Below are positions 1-8,560 of a stretch of 64,000 nucleotides of DNA, in pieces; within the stretch, counting starts at the first letter, position 1, and the number at the start of each line of letters is the position of its first letter. A program made the translations under genes and the position numbers. Source of the stretch: Acidimicrobiales bacterium (lineage in GTDB: Bacteria > Actinomycetota > Acidimicrobiia > Acidimicrobiales > Poriferisodalaceae); contig JAWKIQ010000003.1 in assembly GCA_041394185.1 (NCBI GenBank), positions 62,001 to 126,000 of the forward strand, read 5' to 3'. Under the pieces are notes generated by a model, which worked only from the letters and a program-made list of their open reading frames with translations, was not told where the DNA came from and did not search any database.

Positions 1-347
1 ACGTCAAGTGCGGTTTCGGCACTGACGAGGGTCTTGGCCGAGCCAGCCAGCATGTTGCAGAACTCGGCGACGGCATCGCAGGCGTCAACCGTGGACACCT
101 CGTGGATCTCCAAACCCATCCACATGACGGCGAGGCTCTTGGCCACCGATTCCGATACGCGAACGGTGAACTGCCCCGAAGCGGCGCCAAGCACGGGCAC
201 CACCGCCTCGATGACGGTCGCTGCCGTTGCCGGCACCATCGGCACCTCGACGCCTTCGCCCATCGTGGCGAGGATCCCGTCGAGGGTCTCCAGCACCACC
301 TCGGCCAGTTCGTCGAGATCGACGTCGTCTATCACTACGTCGCTCAT
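1..347 (-). CDS. CheX-like chemotaxis phosphatase domain protein (partial, C-terminus off window)
   Basis: The reading frame starts at the ATG at 347-345 and stays open to the left edge, giving about 115 residues. The start MSDVVIDDVDLDELAEVV leads into a segment ending EFCNMLAGSAKTL. That ExxN-containing helix is the signature of the CheC/CheX/FliY phosphatases, which remove phosphate from CheY-P in the cytoplasm. Its ATG overlaps the cheR stop in an ATGA, so it is the last visible gene of the chemotaxis operon and is translationally coupled. Family assignment rests on the one motif plus operon position. A more distant CheX-like domain of unknown activity is possible, and the second ExxN motif, if present, would lie outside the window. 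Confidence 0.72.
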   Translation of the reverse strand, partial: MSDVVIDDVDLDELAEVVLETLDGILATMGEGVEVPMVPATAATVIEAVVPVLGAASGQFTVRVSESVAKSLAVMWMGLEIHEVSTVDACDAVAEFCNMLAGSAKTLVSAETALD

Positions 348-1195
348 CTGTTGGCTCCTCTCACACAAAAGAAGGTCGAATCACCGATCCGACGTGGTTC
401 GAACCCGTCGTCGATTCCGAGCGTCGACTCGGATGCGCCCAGCATCAGCCAGCCGTCTGGCTTCACTACCTGCGTGCGAATGCGTTCCAGGATCGCCCGC
501 TTGGTGTCGCGCGGGAAGTAGATCAAGACGTTGCGCACCAGCACCAGGTCCATTCGAACGAAGTTGGTCATCGGGTCGAGCAGATTGAATTCTCTGGCGT
601 CGACCATCGCCTTCAGTTCGGGCTTCACCCTCCACTGACGGCCGTCCTGTTCGAAGTACTTCATAGCCAGGCTGGTGGGCAGGCCCCGGTTTACCTCGAA
701 CCTGCTGTACTCGCCCGCCTTCGTGCGTTGCACCATCACAGGCGAAACGTCGGTCGACAGGATCTTGGTCCGCGGCGACTTGGCCACCGTCGGGAACTTC
801 TCGAACAGCTGCATCGCCAGCGTGTAGGACTCCTGCCCGCTCGAGCACGCAGCGTTCCAGATCGAGAGTCCCGCTCCGGCTCCGCGCTTGGCCAGCAGGT
901 CGGGGATGATGTGTCCGGTCAGTGTCTCGAACGGGTGCTGGTCCCGGAAGAACGAGGTCTCGTTGGTGGTCATCGCATCGATGACGGCACCCTCGGCGAC
1001 GCGGTCGCCCATCCTTACCTTCGAGATGAGGGCCGATGCGTCGGCGAGCCCCAGCTTGCGGGCCACCGGCGCCAGCCGGCTCTCGATCAGGTAGTCCTTG
1101 CCCTCGAGCTGAACCCCGATCTTGGTCGCCACCAACTTGGTGACGAAGTCGATCTCGGCCGGACCGATCGACGGAGCGTCGGTCTTCGTGGTCAT
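344..1195 (-). CDS. cheR: CheR, chemoreceptor glutamate methyltransferase
   Basis: This 283-residue protein matches the usual CheR length. It transfers methyl groups from S-adenosylmethionine to receptor glutamates for adaptation. An all-helical N-terminal part (about residues 10-80) is followed by the Rossmann methyltransferase core with the SAM-binding loop NAACSSGQESYTLAM near residue 118 and the segment LVLVRNVLIYF near residue 220. The start ATG overlaps the cheB stop by 4 bases, and the stop overlaps the cheX ATG. No pentapeptide-binding TPR extension is present. The receptor encoded upstream also lacks a visible C-terminal NWETF-type tether, so CheR must recognise the helices directly. 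Confidence 0.96.
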   Translation of the reverse strand: MTTKTDAPSIGPAEIDFVTKLVATKIGVQLEGKDYLIESRLAPVARKLGLADASALISKVRMGDRVAEGAVIDAMTTNETSFFRDQHPFETLTGHIIPDLLAKRGAGAGLSIWNAACSSGQESYTLAMQLFEKFPTVAKSPRTKILSTDVSPVMVQRTKAGEYSRFEVNRGLPTSLAMKYFEQDGRQWRVKPELKAMVDAREFNLLDPMTNFVRMDLVLVRNVLIYFPRDTKRAILERIRTQVVKPDGWLMLGASESTLGIDDGFEPRRIGDSTFFCVRGANR

Positions 1196-2328
1196 GACTG
1201 CGCCACCACCTTTTCATGACCGGTCGTAGTTCCGCGTCCCCGAGACGGGGTCGAGCGAAACACGATCTCGGCTATGCGAGGCCCTATCGATTCGAGCGGG
1301 AGCACCTCGCTGGCCGAACCCGCATCGACGACGGCGCCTGGCATTCCCCAAACGATGCTGGTTGCTTCGTCCTGTGCCAGGAAAGGGCTTCCCAGCTTGG
1401 CCATGTTGGCTGCGGCCTTGGCCCCGTCGGCGCCCATGCCGGTCAGCATCACGCCCAACATGTGAGCGCCGTAGACCTTTATCGCCGACTCGAACATCAC
1501 GTCGACCGAGGGCCGACACGAGTTGACCGGCGGGGTGTCGATGATCTCGACCGTGGGCATCGCCCCTCGGTTGTTGATCACCATGTGACGCCCTCCTGGT
1601 GCGATGTAAACGGTTCCGGGCTCGGCCCGCATCCCGTGTGCACCCTCGACCACCCGCGAGGCGGTCTTGCGGTCGAGCCGATCGGCGAGGGCCTCTGTGA
1701 ACTTCGGCGGCATGTGCTGCACGACGAACAGGGGCACCCGAAGCGGTGTCTTGATTGCGCTGAGAACCGTCTCGAGCGCCACCGGGCCGCCCGTGGAGCT
1801 TCCCAGCACGACAGCGTCGATGGTCGACGTCGTGTGACGCGACGGCACCGACCGGGCAGGGGCCGGACGGGCCGAAGGTCTCGACGCAAGCCCGCGGGCT
1901 GCGCCACCCTTGCCGATCTTGCCGGCGATCGCCCTGGCCTTGGCCACCAGCTCTTGCCGGACGGCCTCTCTGGCCGCTGCAAGGCTGGTTGTCTGACCGG
2001 GCTTGGCCGCATAGTCCCAGGCACCGCGCGACAGCGCCTGAACCGTTGCCGCAGCTCCGCGTTCTGTCAGGGTCGAGAACATGATCACCGGCAGTCGCGG
2101 GTGACGGGTCTTCAGGGTCTCGAGGGCCGTGAGGCCGTCCATCACCGGCATCTCGATGTCGAGCACCACGATGTCGGGCTGCAGCTCGTCGACCTTGCGC
2201 AAGCCGATCTCACCGTTGGATGCGGTGCCTACGACGGTGAAGTCGGTCTCGCCCTCGAAGATCGAGGTCAGCATGCCTCGGGCCACGGCCGAGTCGTCGA
2301 CGATCAGAATCTTGGTTTCGTCGCTCAT
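1192..2328 (-). CDS. cheB: CheB, chemoreceptor methylesterase/deamidase with receiver domain
   Basis: This 378-residue two-domain enzyme opposes CheR by hydrolysing receptor methyl esters. The N-terminal receiver (about 1-125) has the acidic pair in ILIVDDS and the phospho-acceptor Asp in VVLDIEMPVMDG. A basic, Ala/Arg/Pro-rich linker follows at about 135-170. The catalytic domain shows the Ser in LGSSTGGP, the His in VVQHMPP and the Asp region in MLTGMGADG. It lies between cheY and cheR with 4-base overlaps at both ends. CheA is the expected kinase for its receiver, and phosphorylation would relieve inhibition of the esterase domain. Confidence 0.97.
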   Translation of the reverse strand: MSDETKILIVDDSAVARGMLTSIFEGETDFTVVGTASNGEIGLRKVDELQPDIVVLDIEMPVMDGLTALETLKTRHPRLPVIMFSTLTERGAAATVQALSRGAWDYAAKPGQTTSLAAAREAVRQELVAKARAIAGKIGKGGAARGLASRPSARPAPARSVPSRHTTSTIDAVVLGSSTGGPVALETVLSAIKTPLRVPLFVVQHMPPKFTEALADRLDRKTASRVVEGAHGMRAEPGTVYIAPGGRHMVINNRGAMPTVEIIDTPPVNSCRPSVDVMFESAIKVYGAHMLGVMLTGMGADGAKAAANMAKLGSPFLAQDEATSIVWGMPGAVVDAGSASEVLPLESIGPRIAEIVFRSTPSRGRGTTTGHEKVVAQS

Positions 2329-2705
2329 ACTTCGACCGCCGTGTAGACGCCCATCACGGCCAGCCGATCCTCGACCATGGTCCGGTCGATCGGCTTGAAC
2401 AGATACTCGTCGACGCCCGCGAGGATGGCTTTGGCCACCCGCCTGGGGTCGGCCTCGCTGCTGATCATCAAGAACGGAACGTTCTTGAATGCGGTCGAGG
2501 AACGAACGGCCTTGGCCAGCTCGACACCGTCCATCACCGGCATGTTCCAGTCGGCGACGATCGCCGTGGGTGGATCGGCCGGGTCCATCTGGTCCAACGC
2601 ATCCTGGCCGTGCTCGGCTTCGATCACTTCGAAGCCCAGCTCGCCCATTATCGACGACACCCGGCGGCGAGCCACCCTGGAGTCGTCAACGACTACTGCT
2701 TTCAT
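2325..2705 (-). CDS. cheY: CheY-like single-domain response regulator
   Basis: This is a stand-alone receiver of 126 residues. The acidic pair lies in VVVDDSRVARR, the phospho-acceptor Asp is in IVADWNMPVMDG (about residue 53), the conserved Ser is in FLMISSEAD, and the Lys is in EYLFKPID. It has no output domain, so it must act by binding a target. In flagellated bacteria that target is the motor switch, but no flagellar gene is visible here and the target is unknown. It is encoded between cheW and cheB with 4-base overlaps, so it is almost certainly phosphorylated by the CheA of this operon and dephosphorylated by the CheX-like protein. Confidence 0.94.
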   Translation of the reverse strand: MKAVVVDDSRVARRRVSSIMGELGFEVIEAEHGQDALDQMDPADPPTAIVADWNMPVMDGVELAKAVRSSTAFKNVPFLMISSEADPRRVAKAILAGVDEYLFKPIDRTMVEDRLAVMGVYTAVEV

Positions 2706-3163
2706 GCCACAACCTCCGCCGCTGCCGACGGCATCGTCACCACCCGCTCTACGTCGGGAATCAACAGCAACTCGTTCTCGAGTTTGTAGGCACCCAGAAT
2801 GAGATCGCGCGCCGGTCCCAGCATCGTCTCGGGCGGCGGTTCATAGGTCGAGCCGTCGACCTCTATCACCTCACCGATCGAGTCGACGATCAGGCTGGCA
2901 ACGCTGCCCCCCGACCGAACGACCACGTGTATCGACGCCTCGCCCGAGGTTGCGGCTTCCAGCCGCCTACCTAGGTCGATGGCGGTGGCGATTCGACCTC
3001 GCAGGTTGATCAACCCGCTGATCGACGAATGCGAGTGAGGCACCCGCGTGATCGCCTGTTCGCGCAGCACCTCTTGGACATCCAGAACGTTGATGCCGAG
3101 CAGCAGCTCGCCCACCCTGAACGTGCACAGCTGCATGGCTTGATTAGCCGTCTCGTGCATCAA
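2702..3163 (-). CDS. cheW: CheW, receptor-kinase coupling protein
   Basis: This 153-residue single CheW domain starts MMHETANQAMQLCTFRVGE and contains the typical LLGINVLDVQEVLRE and SGLINLRGRIATAIDLGRRL segments, followed by GSVASLIVDSIGEVIEV. It bridges receptor tips and the CheA P5 domain in the signalling array. The gene is sandwiched between cheA (overlap 3160-3163) and cheY (overlap 2702-2705). A second ATG lies immediately after the first, so the true start could be one codon later. Confidence 0.95.
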   Translation of the reverse strand: MMHETANQAMQLCTFRVGELLLGINVLDVQEVLREQAITRVPHSHSSISGLINLRGRIATAIDLGRRLEAATSGEASIHVVVRSGGSVASLIVDSIGEVIEVDGSTYEPPPETMLGPARDLILGAYKLENELLLIPDVERVVTMPSAAAEVVA

Positions 3164-5562
3164 TACACCCCAATCAACTCGTTGGCGTCTTCGGTGACGA
3201 CCATCCCGGCCATCGACATGATCCGTCGCGGCTCGGCGACATCGATGACCTTGCCCCCGACAACCGCTCGCTGCTGGCCGTCCTCATCGTGCATTTCGGG
3301 ATCGAGCACGATGTCGCGGATCCGACCCACCACAAGCCCGGCAAGTGTCCCGCCCTGGCTGCACACCACGACGTTCGACTCGATGCCCCCGTCGACGGCT
3401 CCATGGCAGATGCCGAGGGTCGGGCCCACATCGATGAGGCGCATGATTCCGCCGCGGTACTGCACCACAGGCCTGCCGTCCGAGCGTTCGATTCGGTCGG
3501 GCGAGAAGCTCTCGAGCCGATCGACCTGGTCGAGAGGAAGACCGACCGTCGATTCGTCTGCAAGCTCCACTATCAGCAGGGCACGCTCGTCGTATTCGGC
3601 CGAGAGTGCATCCTCTTCTTCGCTGAGCCAGGTGGTGTTCGATCCGGGCCCAACGAGGTTCGAAGCGGCTGCGATGCCGTGCACGTCGAGGATCAGGGCC
3701 ACCTTGCCGTCGCCCATGATGGTTGCGCCGGCGAAGAGGTCGAGGTCCTTGATCTGGCGCTCCAGCGGCTTTACGACGATTTCCTCTGTGTCCTCGATGC
3801 TGTCGACGATCAGCCCGAACAGGCGCTCGTCGCTTTGCAACACGACGATGTTGATCGAGTCGCTTTCCTCGGCCGAAGCGAGGCCCAGGTTCGAGCGCAG
3901 GTCAACGATTGGCAGCAACCGACCGCGCAGGCGATAGACCGGAGTGCCGTGCACCATCTCGATGCGGTGCTCGGGATCGCCCTTCTCGATGCGAACCAAC
4001 TCTTGCAGGCTCACCTGTGGCACCGCGTAACGATCACCGTCTGCCGACACGATCAGCGCGGGGATGATGGCCAGAGTCAGCGGTATCTTGATCTTGAAGG
4101 TCGTGCCCTGGCCGGCCTCAGACCTCACGTCGACAGTGCCGCCGATGCGTTCGACGTTGGTTCGAACCACGTCCATGCCGACGCCTCGGCCCGACACGTT
4201 GCTGACCTTTTGAGCGGTTGAGAAGCCAGGGGCGAAGATGAAGCTGATGACGTTCTTGTCGCTCATCTCGGCTGCGGCTTCGGCGGTGATGAGACCCTTT
4301 TGAACGGCCTTGGACCTGATGGCCTCTGGGTCTATGCCCTTGCCGTCGTCGGTGATCTCGATGACGACCTGACCACCTTCGTGGCTGGCTCGCAGCCGCA
4401 GGAAACCCTCGGGGTCCTTGCCCATCTGTTCGCGCACCTCGGGCAGTTCGATGCCGTGGTCGACGGTGTTGCGAACGATGTGGGTGAGCGGATCCTTGAT
4501 CGCCTCGATGATGCCCTTGTCGAGCTCGGTCTCCTTGCCCTCCATCTCGAGACGGATCTGCTTGCCGAACTGACGGCTGAGGTCTCGTACGACCCTGGGG
4601 AGCTTGCTCCACACGTTGCCGATCGGCTGCATGCGGGTCTTCATGACACCCTCTTGCAGCTCGCTCGTGATGTGGCTCAACCTCTGGGCAGCCGAGATGA
4701 GGGTCTTTTCTTTCGAGCCCTCGGTCAGCTGCACCATCTGGTTGCGTGCCAGCACCAGCTCGCCGACCAGGTTCATGACCCGGTCGAGCAGGTCTACATC
4801 GACGCGGATGCTCGACTCCGAGCGGCCCGACTTCTGCTTGTCGGCTGCCTTCTCGACCGACTGAGCGTCGGCACGGCCCTCATCCACCAGGATCTGGCCG
4901 ATCTTGCGCTCGTCGCCAAGGCTCTGCTCGCTGGCGGCTATCTCTACGTCGTCGCGGCGGGCGTCACCCGAATCGACCAGGATGTCGCCGATGCGTTCAG
5001 CCTGGGCCGCGGGCTCATCTGCCGTCTGCTCTTCGACAACCACGGTCTCTTCAACAGCCACAGCCTCTTCAACAGCCACGGTCTCTTCAACAGCCACAGC
5101 CTCTTCAACAGCCACAGCCTCTTCAGGCACGACCGGCTCTGCGGCAGGCGGCGCAGCGGCCTTGGCGGGGGCGGCGTCATGGTTCGCCAGCCGCTCCAGC
5201 TCGGCGATCAGAGCGCTGTGGTCGTGAACACCCTCGGCGCCGGTCTCGTCGATGGTCGCCGTGATCTGGCGGATCGCGTCGACAGTCGCCAGCAGGGCAT
5301 CGGCGATCTCGTCGTTCATCTCCAGGACGGCGTCGCGCAGCAGGCTGAGAAGGTTCTCGCCCCTGTGTGCCACGACCTCCATCTGGGCGAAGCCCAGAAA
5401 GCCACACGAGCCCTTGATGGTGTGAAGCGTTCGGAACGCTTCGGTCAGAATCTCGCGATCGTCGGGCGTCTCCTCGAGCTCGATCAGGTTCTGATCGAGC
5501 CTGTCGAGGCCCTCGCTCGCTTCTACTAGGAATTCGCCAATGATCTCGTCGTCTTCGTCCAC
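3160..5562 (-). CDS. cheA: CheA histidine kinase with tandem C-terminal CheW-like domains
   Basis: Chemotaxis sensor kinase of 800 residues from the GTG at 5562. I prefer this GTG because GGGAG sits 7 bases upstream; the in-frame ATG at 5583 lacks a ribosome-binding site. Order of parts: Hpt domain with the phospho-His in TLHTIKGSCGFLGF (about residue 47); an acidic Val/Glu/Ala linker built from 18-base DNA repeats; two short related segments, RIGDILVDSGD and KIGQILVDEGR, where the CheY-binding P2 domain is expected; dimerisation helices with MNLVGELVLARNQMV; ATPase with the N box IVRNTVDHGIE and G boxes DDGKGID and GRGVGMDVV; then two successive CheW-like domains (about 525-655 and 670-795). 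Most CheA proteins have a single CheW domain. Confidence 0.95.
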   Translation of the reverse strand: MDEDDEIIGEFLVEASEGLDRLDQNLIELEETPDDREILTEAFRTLHTIKGSCGFLGFAQMEVVAHRGENLLSLLRDAVLEMNDEIADALLATVDAIRQITATIDETGAEGVHDHSALIAELERLANHDAAPAKAAAPPAAEPVVPEEAVAVEEAVAVEETVAVEEAVAVEETVVVEEQTADEPAAQAERIGDILVDSGDARRDDVEIAASEQSLGDERKIGQILVDEGRADAQSVEKAADKQKSGRSESSIRVDVDLLDRVMNLVGELVLARNQMVQLTEGSKEKTLISAAQRLSHITSELQEGVMKTRMQPIGNVWSKLPRVVRDLSRQFGKQIRLEMEGKETELDKGIIEAIKDPLTHIVRNTVDHGIELPEVREQMGKDPEGFLRLRASHEGGQVVIEITDDGKGIDPEAIRSKAVQKGLITAEAAAEMSDKNVISFIFAPGFSTAQKVSNVSGRGVGMDVVRTNVERIGGTVDVRSEAGQGTTFKIKIPLTLAIIPALIVSADGDRYAVPQVSLQELVRIEKGDPEHRIEMVHGTPVYRLRGRLLPIVDLRSNLGLASAEESDSINIVVLQSDERLFGLIVDSIEDTEEIVVKPLERQIKDLDLFAGATIMGDGKVALILDVHGIAAASNLVGPGSNTTWLSEEEDALSAEYDERALLIVELADESTVGLPLDQVDRLESFSPDRIERSDGRPVVQYRGGIMRLIDVGPTLGICHGAVDGGIESNVVVCSQGGTLAGLVVGRIRDIVLDPEMHDEDGQQRAVVGGKVIDVAEPRRIMSMAGMVVTEDANELIGVY
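5047..5118 (-). repeat. Four tandem 18-base repeats inside cheA
   Basis: Four consecutive units of the type CTCTTCAACAGCCACAGC (plus strand; some units end GGT) begin at 5047, 5065, 5083 and 5101. A degenerate unit follows at 5119. They encode six-residue acidic/hydrophobic steps of the kind VEEAVA/VEETVA in the linker after the Hpt domain. Copy number is prone to slippage, so linker length may vary between strains. Confidence 0.9.
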
Positions 5563-5598
5563 TTGTCCGCTCCCTTCTTGCATCAGTACCTAGCCAAA

Positions 5599-5623
5599 GG
5601 GCCCGGCCGCAGCGGCCGAGCCC
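5599..5623 (-). terminator. GC-rich hairpin between mcp and cheA
   Basis: An 11-base stem with one mismatch (GGGCCCGGCCG against CGGCCGAGCCC) closes a 3-base loop. On the minus strand it is followed by CCCTTTGG rather than a proper T-run. It could act as a weak terminator, an attenuator or an mRNA stabiliser lowering cheA output relative to the receptor. Confidence 0.4.
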
Positions 5624-5632
5624 TGGGTGCGG

Positions 5633-7705
5633 CTAGTGGTATGCGTCGACCAGCCTTGCCAGCTCGCCGGCCATCTTCGACAGTTCTTCGGCCGACCGAC
5701 GGGTGTCGTCGGTCGACTGGCGGGTCGAGTCGGCATTCGATGCCACCTCGGTGACCGTTCTGGCGATCTCCTGTGTGCCTACGGCTGCTTCTTCGACGCT
5801 GCGACCGATCTCTTCGGTTGTGACGCTCTGCTCTTCGACCGCGGAAGCGATCGTGGCCGAGATCTCACTGATGCGATCGATCGTCTCGGTGATCTGCTCG
5901 TTGGCCTTGACCGCCCCGACCATGTCTTCCTGAATCGCCTGGATGCGGCTCGAGATCTCGTCGGTGGCTTCCGCGGTCTGGTTGGCCAACTCCTTGACCT
6001 CACTCGCAACCACTGCAAAGCCCTTGCCGGCGGCACCGGCCCTGGCGGCCTCGATGGTGGCGTTCAGAGCCAGCAGGTTGGTCTGCTCGGCGATGGTGTG
6101 AGAGGTCATCTTCGCGATCTCGACCGCCTCACCAGCAACGTTCGACGCCTCCACGGCGCTGTGGGCCACTTCGCGGATGGTTGCGTTCATCTCCTCGATT
6201 GCCGAGGCGACTGTGGCCACGCTCGACGACACCTGGTCGCCGCTGGCCGATGCAGATGTCGCCTGCATCGCCGTCTGTTCGGCTCCGTTGCCAACGGTGG
6301 TGGCCACCATGGTGAGCTCTTCGGCCGCGCTGGCGAGCTGCGTCGACGAGCTCGAGAGCCCGTCGATCATGTCGCGCAGCGAGCCGACCATGGTGGTCAG
6401 GGCAACACCCAGGTCGCCGGGCACGTGCACATCGAACTCTTTGGAGCTGAGCTCCTTGTCGGCGATCAACTGTGCCTGCGTTCTGACTGTCTTCAACATG
6501 CCGGTCATGGCGTTGAACGACCGTGCCATCTCGCCGATCTCGTCGTGGCGGTTGATCTTCAACTCTTCGACATCGAGGTTGCCCTCCGCGATCATTCCGG
6601 CCTGATCGGCCACGGCCTTGACCGGCCGCGAGATGCTGCGGGCCAACCACCAGCCGACCAGACCGATGATCAGGGCCATCACGGCAGCCATCATCAGGAT
6701 CGAGTTGCGCATGTCGCCGACAACGGCGGTGGCCTCGCCGAGGTCTTGGCTGACCAGAACACCCCACCCGTATCCGGGGAACCCGAGGGCGCCATCGGTC
6801 TTCGCGTAGCCGTTGAGCGTCACCGGATCGTCGCTGGTCAACGCTTCCTGGGTGACACCGTGGCCGTCGCTGATCGCCAGCGCTGCGGCCTCTGAACCCT
6901 GCTGCGGAAGATTCTCCGACATGATGTTCTCGGCGTTCGGGTCGTCCAAGACCAGACCATCGGCACGCAGTACGTGGGTTTCGACGGTGGTGACGCCCGA
7001 GGCGATCATCTTTTGGCGGGTCGCCTCCATGATGTCGGCGACGACACGGTGGAACGATGCCTCGTTGTGCCAGACACCGATGACCTCGCCGGTCGACGGA
7101 TCGCGGAACGGCGCCGTGTAGGGCAAGGTCATGCGGTCTTCGCCGTATACCTCACGAACCGTTGCGTCGAGATGCACGTCTGTGTAATACGTGGTGCCAG
7201 GAGGCGTTTGGCCGTCCATCACCGCCTGGAACCAGTCGGTGCCAGACATGTCGCGCCCGACCAGGTCGGCGGTGTTCACCGGGTTGCCTTCCCAGTCGAC
7301 GCTGTTGGCCGCAAACACCTTGCCTTCGGTGTCGGTGATGATCATCAGGTCGTAGATGCCGTAGTTCGCCATCAAGAAGTCGGCGTTGGCCGTGGCCCGA
7401 ACCGGATCTTCCAGAAGGTAGGGGTGGCCCGCGAATGCCTGAACGTCGCCGTAGCGCTCGAACAGGTTGCGATCGATCATGTCGCCCGCCTCGACGGCGG
7501 CGGTCTCGAGCCGGTCGCCTGTCACATCGGTGAGCGCCGACGAGCTGGTGCGCAACCCCATGAGGGCCACGATCGCCAGCGGTATCAGTCCCATCGCAAT
7601 GAAGGCCCCGATCAGCTTGGCGTTCAGGCCCACGCCGCCCTTCTTGGCGGCGCCAGCACCTGCCTTCGCCTCGCCGAGGCCCTCTGTCATTTCACTGTCT
7701 TGCAT
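5633..7705 (-). CDS. Methyl-accepting chemotaxis protein with extracytoplasmic sensor domain
   Basis: Transmembrane chemoreceptor of 690 residues. TM1 (LIGAFIAMGLIPLAIVALMG) follows a short Ala/Gly/Lys-rich cytoplasmic tail. A periplasm-type sensor of about 270 residues with Cache-like features comes next, for example LMIITDTEGKVFAANS. TM2 (SILMMAAVMALIIGLVGWWL) lies near residue 340, then a HAMP segment, then the long signalling coiled coil whose tip reads EQTNLLALNATIEAARAG. I chose ATG 7705 because GTGAGG lies about 8 bases upstream; a GTG at 7720 and an ATG at 7690 are alternatives. It heads the che operon, about 70 bases before cheA. The ligand cannot be read from sequence. Confidence 0.94.
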   Translation of the reverse strand: MQDSEMTEGLGEAKAGAGAAKKGGVGLNAKLIGAFIAMGLIPLAIVALMGLRTSSSALTDVTGDRLETAAVEAGDMIDRNLFERYGDVQAFAGHPYLLEDPVRATANADFLMANYGIYDLMIITDTEGKVFAANSVDWEGNPVNTADLVGRDMSGTDWFQAVMDGQTPPGTTYYTDVHLDATVREVYGEDRMTLPYTAPFRDPSTGEVIGVWHNEASFHRVVADIMEATRQKMIASGVTTVETHVLRADGLVLDDPNAENIMSENLPQQGSEAAALAISDGHGVTQEALTSDDPVTLNGYAKTDGALGFPGYGWGVLVSQDLGEATAVVGDMRNSILMMAAVMALIIGLVGWWLARSISRPVKAVADQAGMIAEGNLDVEELKINRHDEIGEMARSFNAMTGMLKTVRTQAQLIADKELSSKEFDVHVPGDLGVALTTMVGSLRDMIDGLSSSSTQLASAAEELTMVATTVGNGAEQTAMQATSASASGDQVSSSVATVASAIEEMNATIREVAHSAVEASNVAGEAVEIAKMTSHTIAEQTNLLALNATIEAARAGAAGKGFAVVASEVKELANQTAEATDEISSRIQAIQEDMVGAVKANEQITETIDRISEISATIASAVEEQSVTTEEIGRSVEEAAVGTQEIARTVTEVASNADSTRQSTDDTRRSAEELSKMAGELARLVDAYH

Positions 7706-7733
7706 CGTCGCAAACCTCACACAACCGCCCGTA

Positions 7734-7747
7734 CCTCACTGGTGAGG
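7734..7747. promoter_or_regulatory. Palindrome upstream of the che operon
   Basis: CCTCAC-TG-GTGAGG is a 6-base inverted repeat with a 2-base centre, about 29 bases before the preferred mcp start. It could be an operator or a 5'-UTR hairpin. No sigma factor consensus was recognised nearby. Confidence 0.25.
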
Positions 7748-7834
7748 GTCGGTCGTCGCCGGAACGGGTCTTCGACGTACCTTCGGCAGATTTGCCAGGG
7801 AGTTAACACCGAACACCCAGAAGGGGCGCCCAGG

Positions 7835-8557
7835 TCAGCCGAGCGGTGCCTCGTCGGCGAATACGGCCACCCGAAGCGAGCCGGGGGCCGAGGTGAGCTC
7901 GGCCACCAGCTCGGCGACGAAATCCTCGTTGCCGGGGCTCACCTTGGTCACCGCAACTGCGAAGCGTGAAGCCGCCGGCTTCTCCTTCAGCGCACCCCGG
8001 GGGCTGGTGATGACGGCCGCTGCCCGCCCAGGGGTCAGCCGCTCGTAGGGCGAGCAGCCCGCCAGGGCGGCCACCCGCATGGGCCTGTGGCACTGGTCGG
8101 CGATGACCCGCCCCAGCGCGTCGGCACCGATTACCGACACCATCACGTTGCTGGTGCGCCCAACCACGGGCTCGAACTGGGCCGGAGCTTTGAATGGTCG
8201 GCGTCTGGCGCCGTCGGCCTCGTTCACGACGTGATCGGCGATCTGGAACAGGTCGTCGGCGCGATCGGGTGCAACGCCAATGGCCTTGGGGCCCTGCACA
8301 CCTCTCCACACGATGACCCGCTGGTGCTCGGCCAGGGCGTCGCGGACCTGCTGGTCGCTGGGCGCCAACAGCCAGGGCAGGCCGCGGTGCTGGTCTGCTC
8401 CCATCTTGGTGGTGGTGGTCAGCACCACAGACCCGCTAAGACCCGCCGAAATGGCGTGCCACAGGGTCGTCTTGCCACCGCCGCCAACCAGCGAGACATG
8501 CTCGTGCGAACCCAGGTTCAGAGCCTCGGCGGCTCGCGACACAGCGAAGACTTCCAC
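7835..8557 (-). CDS. yqeC: YqeC-family accessory protein of selenium-dependent molybdenum hydroxylases
   Basis: This 240-residue cytoplasmic P-loop protein starts at a GTG. The nucleotide-binding loop LVGGGGKTTLW (about residues 23-33) is followed by VVLTTTTKMGADQH. The family signature NEADGARRRPFKAP, with the acidic EAD, lies near residue 113. These match YqeC, whose genes travel with selenium-dependent molybdenum hydroxylases; its biochemical step is not established. It starts 3 bases after yqeB ends. No selD, xanthine dehydrogenase-like or molybdenum cofactor gene is in view, so the client enzyme, if any, is encoded elsewhere. Confidence 0.85.
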   Translation of the reverse strand: MEVFAVSRAAEALNLGSHEHVSLVGGGGKTTLWHAISAGLSGSVVLTTTTKMGADQHRGLPWLLAPSDQQVRDALAEHQRVIVWRGVQGPKAIGVAPDRADDLFQIADHVVNEADGARRRPFKAPAQFEPVVGRTSNVMVSVIGADALGRVIADQCHRPMRVAALAGCSPYERLTPGRAAAVITSPRGALKEKPAASRFAVAVTKVSPGNEDFVAELVAELTSAPGSLRVAVFADEAPLG

Positions 8558-8560
8558 GGG

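Noticed and set aside
5047..5118. Short tandem repeats as a CRISPR array
   Set aside because: Units are contiguous without spacers, in frame within cheA, and no cas gene is present.
4300..5529. Long plus-strand frame opposite cheA (409 codons)
   Set aside because: It is antisense to a full-length kinase with every motif intact; its composition mirrors the codon bias of cheA and it has no family features.
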